Assembly: GCA_040757055.1 (NCBI GenBank)
Contig: JBFLXY010000018.1
Span: forward strand, 1 to 34,461
DNA length: 34,461 nt
Reading direction: 5' to 3'
DNA from: JAJZRJ01 sp040757055
GTDB lineage: Bacteria > Desulfobacterota > Desulfobulbia > Desulfobulbales > Desulfurivibrionaceae
Under the pieces are notes generated by a model. It searched no databases, was not told the DNA's origin, and saw only the letters and a program-made list of their open reading frames with translations. This document shows, one piece after another, positions 1 to 7,444 of this stretch (its first letter is position 1; each line of letters opens with the position of its first letter). The position numbers and the translations under genes are program-made.

Positions 1-1806
1 GATCAGCACCGAGCCGTCAACATCAGTCTTTGCGGTGATGTCGTAGGTGTGGCTCCAACTGCGGCCCAGCGAACCATTATGGCTGTCGAGGCTGTTGTAG
101 TAGAGGGTGATGGCCGTATTGAGGCCGGTGCCGCTGGTGGTGAACAATTCCTGCTCATGGGCCAGATTGCCGGTGGCGATATTGGCCGTGGAGCCGAAGA
201 TCACCTTGAGGGAACAGCCGTTATCATTCTCGACCCGGATGGGCAGCGAGGCATCGGCGGAGCACTTGCCGTCGTCGGTTTCCGCATGCAGGGTGGCGGT
301 ATAGGAGCCGCTGGGCAAGAGCCGCCCGCTGCTGTCCTTGCCGTCCCACCGTTCGGAAACGCTCTTGCCGGTGCCGCTGTAACTCTTGCCGGCGACGTTC
401 ATGGTCCACTTGATGCCCTTGCCGGAGGAATCGATGATGTTGGCGGAAAGGGTGACGGTTTCACCGCCATTGGCATTGATCGTGCCGCTGGTGCCGCTGA
501 AATTGTTGATCTTGATGTCGCACTTCGACACCTCGAAGGTGCCCTCGGCCGTACTTGTAGCACCATTGGCGGCGCGCGCTACAACCCGAATATTATGCAC
601 GCCGAGGCTGAAGTTGCTGGCATTGAGCATGCCGATGAAATCGGAAGCCTTCCAGTTGATGGAGGTGCCTTCGAAGGTCTTGCCTCCGCGATAGCCATTG
701 TCGATGTAGATAGAGATGGAGCCCTCGGCGGCGTTGACTCGCTCCTTGAAGGTGACAGTGCCGGTGATGTCGAAGGCGCCGGATACGAGGCCGGGGCTGT
801 TCACCGTGGCCGTGGGCGTGTTGTCGATGGTAAAGGTGGTTTGGACTTCGTGCATCGCACCATTGGCCGCGCGTGCCACTATTCGTATGGTGTGTGTGCC
901 TTGGCTGAAGCCGCCGGCATCTAGGAAATAGCCATTAGGAAAATCAGAAAATTTCCAATTGTGGGAGGTGCCTTCGAAGGTCTTGGAACCATAGAAACCG
1001 TTGTCGATGTATACATACACATATCCCTCAGGGCCATTGATCCGCTCCTTGAAGGTAACGCTGCCGGTGATGTCGAAGGCGCCGGATACGAGGCCGGGGC
1101 TGTTCACCGTGGCCGTGGGCGTGTTGTCGATGGTAAAGGTGGTTTGGACTTCGTGCATCGCACCATTGGCCGCGCGTGCCACTATTCGTATGGTGTGTGT
1201 GCCTTGGCTGAAGCCGCCGGCATCTAGGAAATAGCCATTAGGAAAATCAGAAAATTTCCAATTGTGGGAGGTGCCTTCGAAGGTCTTGGAACCATAGAAA
1301 CCGTTGTCGATGTATACATACACATATCCCTCAGGGCCATTGATCCGCTCCTTGAAGGTAACGCTGCCGGTGATGTCGAAGGCGCCGGATACGAGGCCGG
1401 GGCTGTTCACCGTGGCCGTGGGCGTGTTGTCGATGACGATGGTCCTCGAGTCAGAAGCAGATCCACCCTCATGGTCACGGGCTATGGCTGTGAAAGTATG
1501 TGACCCTTGGGAAAGCCCGCCGCCGTCAACGATGGTGGAGAAGGTTGCTGATCCGTTGCCACCTTGCCCTCCCAAGTAGCCGTTGTTATCCTGATACACG
1601 GCGAGTGAGCCGCTGTTTACCGCCCAGCAGTTTCCTTGGTTGTCGCAATGGGTGTCCTGCATAAACGTGGCAGAGGCGGAAACGGTGATGGCCCCTTCGT
1701 TGCCCGAGACGTTGATGGAGGCGCTGGTGGCCCAGGCAGAGCCGAAGGAGAAAAGATGCACCAAGACAGTCAACAGGATGTAGGCGATTTTCTTATGGCG
1801 ATTCAT
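1..1806 (-). CDS. RHS/YD-repeat-type secreted surface protein, N-terminal part (runs off window)
   Basis: The frame is open from an ATG at 1806 to base 1, giving 602 codons with no stop, so the C-terminal part is missing. Residues 1-26 form a signal peptide (basic MNRHKK, hydrophobic core, cleavage after SAWA). Next come Ig/cadherin-like beta-rich repeats of about 101 residues, each opening with DNTPTATVNSPG and containing HTIRIVARAANGA. Near the window edge the sequence becomes HEQELFTTSGTGL, TLYYNSLDS and GSLGRSWSHTYD, which is the usual entry to the RHS/YD-repeat core. RHS proteins are large exported shells, often carrying a C-terminal toxin; that part is outside the window. An AAGGG ribosome site lies 7 bases upstream. 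The gene follows the lipoprotein gene by 64 bp on the same strand and is probably in the c-di-GMP riboswitch transcript. RHS assignment rests on these motifs only. Confidence 0.82.
   Translation of the reverse strand, partial: MNRHKKIAYILLTVLVHLFSFGSAWATSASINVSGNEGAITVSASATFMQDTHCDNQGNCWAVNSGSLAVYQDNNGYLGGQGGNGSATFSTIVDGGGLSQGSHTFTAIARDHEGGSASDSRTIVIDNTPTATVNSPGLVSGAFDITGSVTFKERINGPEGYVYVYIDNGFYGSKTFEGTSHNWKFSDFPNGYFLDAGGFSQGTHTIRIVARAANGAMHEVQTTFTIDNTPTATVNSPGLVSGAFDITGSVTFKERINGPEGYVYVYIDNGFYGSKTFEGTSHNWKFSDFPNGYFLDAGGFSQGTHTIRIVARAANGAMHEVQTTFTIDNTPTATVNSPGLVSGAFDITGTVTFKERVNAAEGSISIYIDNGYRGGKTFEGTSINWKASDFIGMLNASNFSLGVHNIRVVARAANGATSTAEGTFEVSKCDIKINNFSGTSGTINANGGETVTLSANIIDSSGKGIKWTMNVAGKSYSGTGKSVSERWDGKDSSGRLLPSGSYTATLHAETDDGKCSADASLPIRVENDNGCSLKVIFGSTANIATGNLAHEQELFTTSGTGLNTAITLYYNSLDSHNGSLGRSWSHTYDITAKTDVDGSVLI
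744..1437 (-). repeat. 303-bp in-frame tandem repeat in the RHS-type gene
   Basis: Bases 744-1046 and 1047-1349 differ at about two or three positions, and 1350-1437 repeats the first 88 bases again. The period of 303 bp equals 101 codons, so copy number can change without a frameshift. A diverged copy recognisable at protein level lies further left (about 441-743). The near identity points to recent duplication or gene conversion. Confidence 0.93.
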
Positions 1807-1870
1807 GGCCAGCCCTTTGTTCGTGTGGGAGGAGTTTGGTTTTGCAGATCAGTCCGCAGAAGCTATGGCG

Positions 1871-2509
1871 TTACTTTTTCGCCGGTTCCGCAGACGGGGC
1901 CGACTCGGTTACTTTGACCTTGCCCAGCACCTTGCCTTCGGCATCGGCTACCTCCAGCTCGATTCCTTCGGTGGCCCAGCGCATCTGGGTCGGCTTGCCG
2001 CTGGCCGCAAAGGTCTTTACGACCTTGCCGCTTGCCAGGTCGAAGAGAGAGATTTGCTTGGCGTCCGGGTCGGCGATCAATGCCTGGTTGCCGGGGGCGC
2101 GACAGAGCCCTTGGGCATTGGTGCCCACCTTGACCGGCTCGCTCACCTTGCCTTTCTTGATGTCCGCAACCGCCACCTCGCCGCTGGGGCCAAAGGAAAG
2201 AAGCGCCTGATCCGGCGTAACCATCACCACATCCACGGCGGGCCGTGGCAGGGCAAGCTGCGTCTGCTTCTGTTCCTTGTCGATCTTGAGGATGTTCAGC
2301 ACCGGGGCATTGGGGGTAAGGGAGACAAAGATGTTTCCGTCCAGGCTCATATCGCCCTGCGCAGGATGGGAGGCGACAAAGGCGGTTGCCTTACCCTGCT
2401 CGTTCACCCCGCCTTTTTCCGACGCCTTTTCAGAAGAACAGGCGGTGAGCGCCACGAAACAGATCGTTGCCACCAGGAAGCCTTGCCGAATCACAGTGAG
2501 CCCTTTCAT
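1871..2509 (-). CDS. Outer-surface lipoprotein with beta-propeller-like repeats
   Basis: The 212-residue product starts with a lipoprotein signal: a hydrophobic stretch ends in the lipobox LTAC, so Cys24 should be lipidated after signal peptidase II cleavage. Repeated short beta-strand patterns follow, such as GNIFVSLTPNAPVLNILKI, VMVTPDQALLSFG, QALIADPDAKQISLFDLAS and GKVVKTFAASGKPTQM. These resemble YncE/NHL-type propeller blades, though too few for a complete propeller. The C-terminus is a low-complexity Ser/Ala/Pro/Lys tail. The ribosome site GAGGGG lies 3 bases before ATG 2509. It is the first gene after the riboswitch and terminator and is followed on the same strand by the RHS-type gene, suggesting both products meet in the envelope. 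The exact function is unknown. Confidence 0.72.
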   Translation of the reverse strand: MKGLTVIRQGFLVATICFVALTACSSEKASEKGGVNEQGKATAFVASHPAQGDMSLDGNIFVSLTPNAPVLNILKIDKEQKQTQLALPRPAVDVVMVTPDQALLSFGPSGEVAVADIKKGKVSEPVKVGTNAQGLCRAPGNQALIADPDAKQISLFDLASGKVVKTFAASGKPTQMRWATEGIELEVADAEGKVLGKVKVTESAPSAEPAKK

Positions 2510-2561
2510 TTTCCCCTCATTCCGTTTTTGTGCAGGTGCATGATTTTTTCAAAAGCCCAAT

Positions 2562-2601
2562 AAAAAAGCCCATCCTCGAAATAAAACGAAGACGGGCTTT
2601 T
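2562..2601 (-). terminator. Intrinsic terminator between riboswitch and lipoprotein gene
   Basis: Read on the minus strand, AAAAGCCCGTCTTCG and CGAGGATGGGCTTTT form a long stem with a short AT-rich loop, followed by T residues. It lies between the c-di-GMP aptamer and the first coding region, where the expression platform of a transcription-controlling riboswitch should be. Confidence 0.8.
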
Positions 2602-2639
2602 GCTCGCAAGCGAACGAACTCAAATTATCCCCCCTCTTC

Positions 2640-2722
2640 GGCAGCCCGGCCGCCTCATTGAGGCCCGTGGCTTTGCGCCCCAGGGTCGCCCCTGGTTTGC
2701 CATTATCGGAGCGGTTTCCGAT
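2640..2722 (-). promoter_or_regulatory. c-di-GMP-I (GEMM) riboswitch aptamer
   Basis: The minus strand shows the conserved GEMM elements in order: ATGGCAAACC, a helix AGGGGCGACCCT, then GGCGCAAAGCCACGGGCCT, a short stem CTCAATGAG, and GGCCGGGCTGCCG as tetraloop-receptor side and closing strand. GCAAACC, GCGCAAAGCCACGGGCC and the final GGGCTGCC are family hallmarks. A terminator hairpin lies about 40 bases downstream, then the lipoprotein and RHS genes. c-di-GMP should therefore control readthrough into this surface-protein operon; whether it acts as an on or off switch cannot be read from sequence alone. The call was made by eye against the known consensus. The 5' boundary is approximate; a separate hairpin ATCGGA-N6-TCCGAT (2704-2721) sits at that edge. 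Confidence 0.8.
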
Positions 2723-2798
2723 ACATGTAATCGTTAGGCTAGCAAAAAGATCCATTCGAAGTCAAGGCAAAAAACAAAAAAATATCAGGCGTGGTGCT

Positions 2799-4043
2799 TT
2801 AGCCGCAACGAAAGCGCTCTGGTCGCATTCCTGAGTTGTTTTGTTTGTCGCGGGTGCACTGACCGGCGTCGCGCAGTACATCCTTTTCCGCAGCGAACCT
2901 GAGGATCTGGCGACCTGCTTTACCCTGGTTTCGGACTCCATAATACTGTTGCGTTCGGCAGACGGAATGTCCCATGATCATTGCCACCTCAGCTGGTGAG
3001 TGGTCGTTTTTGAGGTCCGCTGCCAATTGATGGCGGAAGCTGTAGGGAGAGACCACATACGTGCGCCTGGGCCAGAGTTTTTCTGAATGGCGACGGATCG
3101 CCTCGGCGAGTGCCTTGGTGTTCTTGGTGAAAATAATGAGATTCCCCTCTGCTGTGGCTTCCGTTGCCTGGAGCAGAGCTTGGGCCTCTTCGCCTTCCGC
3201 CGGGATGGTCAGTTGACGGTATTCCTGACCGTAGATGCCGTTGTGGGTCTTGGTGCCCCTGATGGTCATGCGGAGGTTCTCGCCGTCATCGACTTCTATC
3301 CGAACCCCCTTGGCGAGTTCGCTGGGCCGGCACCCGGTGAGACTCATGATGGCCAGCACCAAGCGGTGCGGTGAACTTTTTGGGAAGCTCCTCCAGAACA
3401 AGGTGCGCCAGTTGGCGGGAAGACGGCCAAGCCCTTTGCGTTTGGCCGTCGAACGCGGCGTTTTGTCCTCGGCGTTCCATCGGCTTTGGATCTTGGCGTC
3501 CAGATGCGTGTGTTCCTGGTCCGGCGGGTAGCGGCGAAGCACCCTGAGGGGGTTCTCCAGCTGCTGGCATGCGGTGAACCATAGCGGGTCTTTGTTTTTC
3601 TGCAGCCGGTTGAGCGTGACTAGTCTTTTTTGGAGAACCGCAAGCTGGGTGGCAACCAGGGCAGCTCTGTAGTAAAAGTATCCGTTCCCGGTCTGGGCAT
3701 ACTCCTCCGGCCACTTGCGGTTTCGGTGGAGTCGCCTTGTTGCTGCCTGGTATTGTTGCATGGTGGCGGGGGAGGGAACCTCCCAACTTTGGACCAGCTC
3801 CCTGGCTTGGGTGATGAGTCTAAAGGCTTCCTCTTTGGACAGAGTGGCAGGGTTGCCTTGGTGGTTCGCTGGATTCTTCAGGTTAGCCAGGGCGGGTTTG
3901 GGCTGACGCCCATCGGAGTCCGCCCTTTTTTCGCTGTCGCTCAAAAAGGACGCACCCCGACCACCCGCCACATTATTCCACGCAAAAGTGCCGGTGGAAT
4001 AATGTACTGGATTTGCTGTTTCGAATTGCCGATATTGAGTCAT
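2799..4043 (-). CDS. Tyrosine recombinase / phage-type integrase
   Basis: The 414-residue protein carries the catalytic layout of tyrosine recombinases in its C-terminal half: Arg239 in LTGCRPSELAKG, Lys265 in GTKTHNG, box II SPYSFRHQLAAD with Arg337, His359 in MGHS and the likely nucleophile Tyr368 in QQYYG. The first His of the HxxR box is Tyr334 here, a substitution known in some integrase subfamilies. The N-terminal about 200 residues are basic and probably bind arm and core DNA. The ribosome site AGGAGGG lies 9 bases upstream of ATG 4043. It lies between the surface-protein operon and tRNA-Thr, starting 180 bp from the tRNA 5' end and reading away from it. No excisionase, phage genes or second attachment repeat are seen, so it looks like a remnant or a solitary recombinase. 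Confidence 0.88.
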   Translation of the reverse strand: MTQYRQFETANPVHYSTGTFAWNNVAGGRGASFLSDSEKRADSDGRQPKPALANLKNPANHQGNPATLSKEEAFRLITQARELVQSWEVPSPATMQQYQAATRRLHRNRKWPEEYAQTGNGYFYYRAALVATQLAVLQKRLVTLNRLQKNKDPLWFTACQQLENPLRVLRRYPPDQEHTHLDAKIQSRWNAEDKTPRSTAKRKGLGRLPANWRTLFWRSFPKSSPHRLVLAIMSLTGCRPSELAKGVRIEVDDGENLRMTIRGTKTHNGIYGQEYRQLTIPAEGEEAQALLQATEATAEGNLIIFTKNTKALAEAIRRHSEKLWPRRTYVVSPYSFRHQLAADLKNDHSPAEVAMIMGHSVCRTQQYYGVRNQGKAGRQILRFAAEKDVLRDAGQCTRDKQNNSGMRPERFRCG

Positions 4044-4222
4044 GTGTGTTGTCCCTCCTTATGATGTGAGTGTTGATGTGCCCCTGACGAGGCTGGATTG
4101 TATTTGTGCGCAATTTGTACGCACGATGCGAACAAATGCCCTCTTTTGTCCGGTTTTTTCGTGGGGCAAATAGACCTTGCCTCATCCCGAAAACCTTTGT
4201 ATAAGAGGCAAAACGAGTGATA

Positions 4223-4298
<76 letters not shown>

Positions 4299-4303
4299 GG
4301 AAA

Positions 4304-4337
4304 AAAGGGATTTCAGGCCGCGGCCTGAAATCCCTTT
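4304..4337 (+). terminator. Perfect-palindrome terminator after tRNA-Thr
   Basis: The arms AAAGGGATTTCAGGCCG (4304-4320) and their exact complement (4321-4337) are directly abutted and followed by TTTGCTGTTTTT. The stem shares TTTCAGGCCG/CGGCCTGAAA with the terminator after amtB at 25769-25814. Confidence 0.85.
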
Positions 4338-4383
4338 GCTGTTTTTGGGCCACCCCACCAAATTGTTCGGTTCCATACCAAAT

Positions 4384-4399
4384 TGTCGCCCCTGCGACA
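4384..4399 (+). promoter_or_regulatory. NifA-type upstream activator site for nifE
   Basis: TGTCGCCCCTGCGACA fits the NifA consensus TGT-N10-ACA and is a perfect inverted repeat with TGTCGC arms. Its centre lies about 130 bp upstream of the transcription start expected from the sigma-54 promoter. The same arms occur at the nifH site (23014-23029). Confidence 0.82.
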
Positions 4400-4457
4400 G
4401 CCGTGCCGCGCAGCGGTTCCCTGCCGGTTGATCCGCTCTGCCTTCTTTCTTCTTAAT

Positions 4458-4486
4458 TGTCTGTAATAGCGTTGTAATTACAGACA
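4458..4486. promoter_or_regulatory. Inverted repeat TGTCTGTAAT-N9-ATTACAGACA just upstream of the nifE promoter
   Basis: The 10-bp arms are perfect (4458-4467 and 4477-4486). The centre lies about 50 bp before the expected start site, just upstream of the -24 element, which is closer than a usual enhancer. It differs from the NifA site and has no counterpart at nifH. It may be an operator for an additional regulator; the protein is unknown. Confidence 0.5.
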
Positions 4487-4495
4487 GGCCCCTTG

Positions 4496-4510
4496 TGGCA
4501 CACCCCTTGC
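4496..4510 (+). promoter_or_regulatory. Sigma-54 (-24/-12) promoter of the nifE operon
   Basis: TGGCACACCCCTTGC has the invariant GG (4497-4498) and GC (4509-4510) separated by 10 bases, matching TGGCAC-N5-TTGC. The start site should fall near 4522, about 30 bp before nifE. An identical 15-base core precedes nifH on the minus strand. Confidence 0.9.
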
Positions 4511-4552
4511 TCTACTCTTCGCTAACGGCAAACAACCAGCACGAGGCAGACC

Positions 4553-5917
4553 ATGGGGGCGACCGCGATTTTCGAGGAACGGCAGGACCAGATCCACCGC
4601 AAGGGGGATGCCCCCTTTGCCATCTCCTGCAACAAGGAGAGCTTGGCCGGCGCGGTGAGCCAGCGTGCCTGCGTCTTCTGTGGCTCACGGGTGGTGCTCT
4701 ACCCCATCGCCGACGCCCTCCATCTGGTGCACGGTCCCATCGGCTGCGCCGTCTATACCTGGGACATCCGCGGCGCCCTCTCCTCAGGGCCGGAACTGCA
4801 CCGCCTGAGTTTCTCCACCGATCTTCAGGAGCGGGACGTCATCTTTGGCGGCGAAAAGAAGCTCTATGCAGCGCTCACGGAGCTCATCGGCCGCCACCGG
4901 CCCAAGGCGGCATTCGTCTACTCCACCTGCATCGTCGGCATCATCGGCGACGACCTTGCCGCGGTCTGCAAACGGGTTTCCGAGGAGAAGGGAATCCCCG
5001 TCCTGCCCGTGCAGTCCGAGGGATTCAAGGGCAACAAGCGGGCCGGCTATGCCGCAGCCTGCAACGCCATGCGCCAACTGGTGGGCACCGGCGACACCAG
5101 CGGCATCCCGCGCCACAGCATCAACATCCTGGGCGACTTCAATCTCGCCGGCGAACTCTGGCTCATCCGCCACTACTACGAGCGGATGGGGATCACGGTG
5201 GTGGCCAATATCACCGGCGACGGCCGGGTGGCGGACATAGAGCGGGCCCACGGCGCCTCCCTCAACGTGGTCCAGTGCTCCGGCGCCACCATGGATCTCG
5301 CCCGGATGATGGAGAAGGATTTTCAAATCCCCTCGGTGCGCGTCTCCTACTTCGGCGTCGAGGACATGGCCGAATCCCTCTACGCCGTGGCGCGCTTCTT
5401 CGACGACGATCCTGCCATCATGGCGCGGGCCCAGGAAGTGGTGCGCGAGGAGCTTTCCACCCTGCTTCCGGAGCTTGCGCACTACCGCAGCGCGCTTGCC
5501 GGCAAGAAGGCGGCGATCTACGTCGGCGGGGCCTTCAAGGCCTTCTCCCTGGTCAAGGCCTTCCGCCTCATCGGCATGCAGGTGGTGATGGTGGGCTCGC
5601 AAACCGGCACGCCCGAGGACTACGAAGAACTCCAGGCGATCACCGATCCGGGCACCATCATTGTGGACGACTCGAACCCCTTGGAGCTCTCCGCCTTTCT
5701 CAAGGAGAAGGAGGTGGACCTCTTCGTGGGCGGGGTCAAGGAGCGGCCCATTGCCTACAAGCTCGGCGTGGCCTTCTGCGACCACAACCACGAGCGCAAG
5801 GAGATGTTGGCCGGTTTCGAGGGAATGCGCAACTTCGCCCGCGAGGTCTATGCCTCGGTGACGAGCCCGGTCTGGCGCTGGGTGCCACGGCGGGGAGCGG
5901 GAAGCCGTGAGGCGTGA
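4553..5917 (+). CDS. nifE: Nitrogenase FeMo-cofactor scaffold protein NifE
   Basis: The 454-residue product is the alpha-like subunit of the NifEN scaffold, where the NifB-co precursor is converted to FeMo-cofactor before transfer to NifDK. It shows the family features: ACVFCGSRVVLYPIADAL (Cys40/Cys43), HGPIGCAVYTWDIRG (Cys65), STCIVGIIGDD for the third cluster-ligand region, and the typical end HNHERKEMLAGFEGM. Length is normal for NifE. The start at 4553 follows a GAGG site 7 bases upstream and is about 30 bp after the expected sigma-54 start. It is first in nifE-nifN-nifB-(80 aa)-modEABC-nifV. The last residues (SREA) and the stop lie in a small GTGARGC tandem repeat, so the extreme C-terminus has been rewritten by a repeat. 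Confidence 0.97.
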   Translation: MGATAIFEERQDQIHRKGDAPFAISCNKESLAGAVSQRACVFCGSRVVLYPIADALHLVHGPIGCAVYTWDIRGALSSGPELHRLSFSTDLQERDVIFGGEKKLYAALTELIGRHRPKAAFVYSTCIVGIIGDDLAAVCKRVSEEKGIPVLPVQSEGFKGNKRAGYAAACNAMRQLVGTGDTSGIPRHSINILGDFNLAGELWLIRHYYERMGITVVANITGDGRVADIERAHGASLNVVQCSGATMDLARMMEKDFQIPSVRVSYFGVEDMAESLYAVARFFDDDPAIMARAQEVVREELSTLLPELAHYRSALAGKKAAIYVGGAFKAFSLVKAFRLIGMQVVMVGSQTGTPEDYEELQAITDPGTIIVDDSNPLELSAFLKEKEVDLFVGGVKERPIAYKLGVAFCDHNHERKEMLAGFEGMRNFAREVYASVTSPVWRWVPRRGAGSREA

Positions 5918-5927
5918 AGCGTGAGGC
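5907..5927 (+). repeat. GTGARGC heptamer tandem repeat across the nifE stop
   Basis: Three consecutive 7-base units, GTGAGGC, GTGAAGC and GTGAGGC, run through the end of nifE; the TGA stop at 5915-5917 lies within the second unit. No further copies are obvious in this window. Confidence 0.85.
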
Positions 5928-6010
5928 GACAAGCGAAAAAGCTGCCGCTTTCTTAAGCCGCACATAAGGGCACGAAATCTGATTCAAGAAACAACCGGAG
6001 AGATCGCATC

Positions 6011-7372
6011 ATGGGCAAGAAGCTGCCGAACTATATCTCCACCACCAACGCCTGCAAGCTTTGCCGGCCGCTTGGCGCCTGCCTCGCCTTCCGCGGGGTC
6101 GAAGGGGCGGTGCCCTTTCTCCACGGTTCCCAGGGCTGCGCCACCTACATGCGGCGCTACATCATCAGCCATTTCAACGAGCCCATCGACATCGCCTCCT
6201 CTTCGCTCGGCGAGAAGAACGCTATCTACGGCGGCGGCCCGAACCTGAAGCAGGGGCTCAAGAACGTGACGGCCAAGTACAAGCCGCAGCTCATCGGCAT
6301 CGCCACCACCTGCCTCACCGAGACCATCGGCGACGACGTGGCCATGATCTTGAACGAATATGGCCGCGAGTTTGGCGCCGAAGGCGAGATGCCGCTCATG
6401 GTGCGGGTCTCTACCCCGAGCTATTCCGGCACCCACATGGAGGGGTTCCACGGTGCGGTGCGCGCCCTGGTCGAGCAGCTTACCGAGGCTGGCGAAGGCG
6501 GTGATGGACTGAATCTCCTGCCCGGCTTTGTCTCGGCAGCGGATCTTCGTTACCTGAAGGATGTGGTGGCGGACTTTGGTCTTTCCGCCACGCTGTTGCC
6601 CGACTATTCGGACACCCTGGATGGCCCGGCCCTGGCCGATTACCCACTCATCCCGAAGGGCGGGACTCCCATTGGTGCCATTCGCGCCATGGGCGGCAAT
6701 CGGGCCACCATCGAGTTCGGCCGGACCTTGGGCGAGAAGGAGGGTGGCGGGCCGATTCTGGCCGACCGGTTCGGCGTGCCGCTCTCTCGCCTCGGCATGC
6801 CTATCGGCCTCCGTGAGAGCGATTCCTTCCTGGCAACCCTTGCGGAGTTGTCCGGCCAGCCGGTGCCCGAGCGTCATGCTGCGGCACGTGGGCGTCTCAT
6901 CGACAGCATGGTGGACGGCCACAAGTACCTCTCCGGCAAGAAGGCGGTGGTCTATGGCGAGGAAGATCTGGTGGTGGGGTTGACCAGCTTTCTTGCCGAG
7001 ATCGGCGTCACCCCGGTGCTCTGCGCCTCGGGCGGCCGGAGCGGGCGCCTCGAAGAGGCGATCCGTGAGGTGCTCGGCGACCTGCCGGTGGCCATGCCGG
7101 TGGTGCGCGAGGATGTGGACTTCCACGACATCGAGGAGATGGCCATTGCCGCGAAGCCCGACTTCCTCATGGGCCACTCCAAGGGCTACGCCATGGCGCG
7201 GCGTGCAGGCATTCCCCTCATCCGGGTCGGTTTCCCGATCCATGACCGCCTGGGCGGCCAGCGTATCCTCCACCTGGGGTACCAGGGGGCGCAGCAGCTC
7301 TTCGACGTGGTGGTCAATGCCCTCATTGAAAAGAAGCAGGAGGATTCGCCGGTTGGCTACAGCTACATGTGA
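6011..7372 (+). CDS. nifN: Nitrogenase FeMo-cofactor scaffold protein NifN
   Basis: The 453-residue protein is the beta-like partner of NifE. Recognisable segments are TTNACKLCRPLGACLAFRG, FLHGSQGCATYMRRYIISHF, SSSLGEKNAIYGG, the TTCLTETIGDDV cluster region and STPSYSGTHMEGFHGA, all in the order expected for NifN. It is about the normal length and is not fused to NifB, unlike the NifN-B fusions of some anaerobes. The ATG at 6011 follows CCGGAGAG at a good distance. It lies 93 bp after nifE and 72 bp before nifB in one operon. Confidence 0.95.
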   Translation: MGKKLPNYISTTNACKLCRPLGACLAFRGVEGAVPFLHGSQGCATYMRRYIISHFNEPIDIASSSLGEKNAIYGGGPNLKQGLKNVTAKYKPQLIGIATTCLTETIGDDVAMILNEYGREFGAEGEMPLMVRVSTPSYSGTHMEGFHGAVRALVEQLTEAGEGGDGLNLLPGFVSAADLRYLKDVVADFGLSATLLPDYSDTLDGPALADYPLIPKGGTPIGAIRAMGGNRATIEFGRTLGEKEGGGPILADRFGVPLSRLGMPIGLRESDSFLATLAELSGQPVPERHAAARGRLIDSMVDGHKYLSGKKAVVYGEEDLVVGLTSFLAEIGVTPVLCASGGRSGRLEEAIREVLGDLPVAMPVVREDVDFHDIEEMAIAAKPDFLMGHSKGYAMARRAGIPLIRVGFPIHDRLGGQRILHLGYQGAQQLFDVVVNALIEKKQEDSPVGYSYM

Positions 7373-7444
7373 GCACCTGGCGTTGCATACGAAAATCGGG
7401 TAGGGCGCGGCCCTGCCTGTCAATACTGAGAAAGGAGAGCGGTT

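Noticed and set aside
4495..5910. A 471-codon open frame overlapping nifE on the same strand
   Set aside because: It is Arg/Gly/His-rich frame-shifted sequence with no motifs, while nifE in the other frame has all family features.
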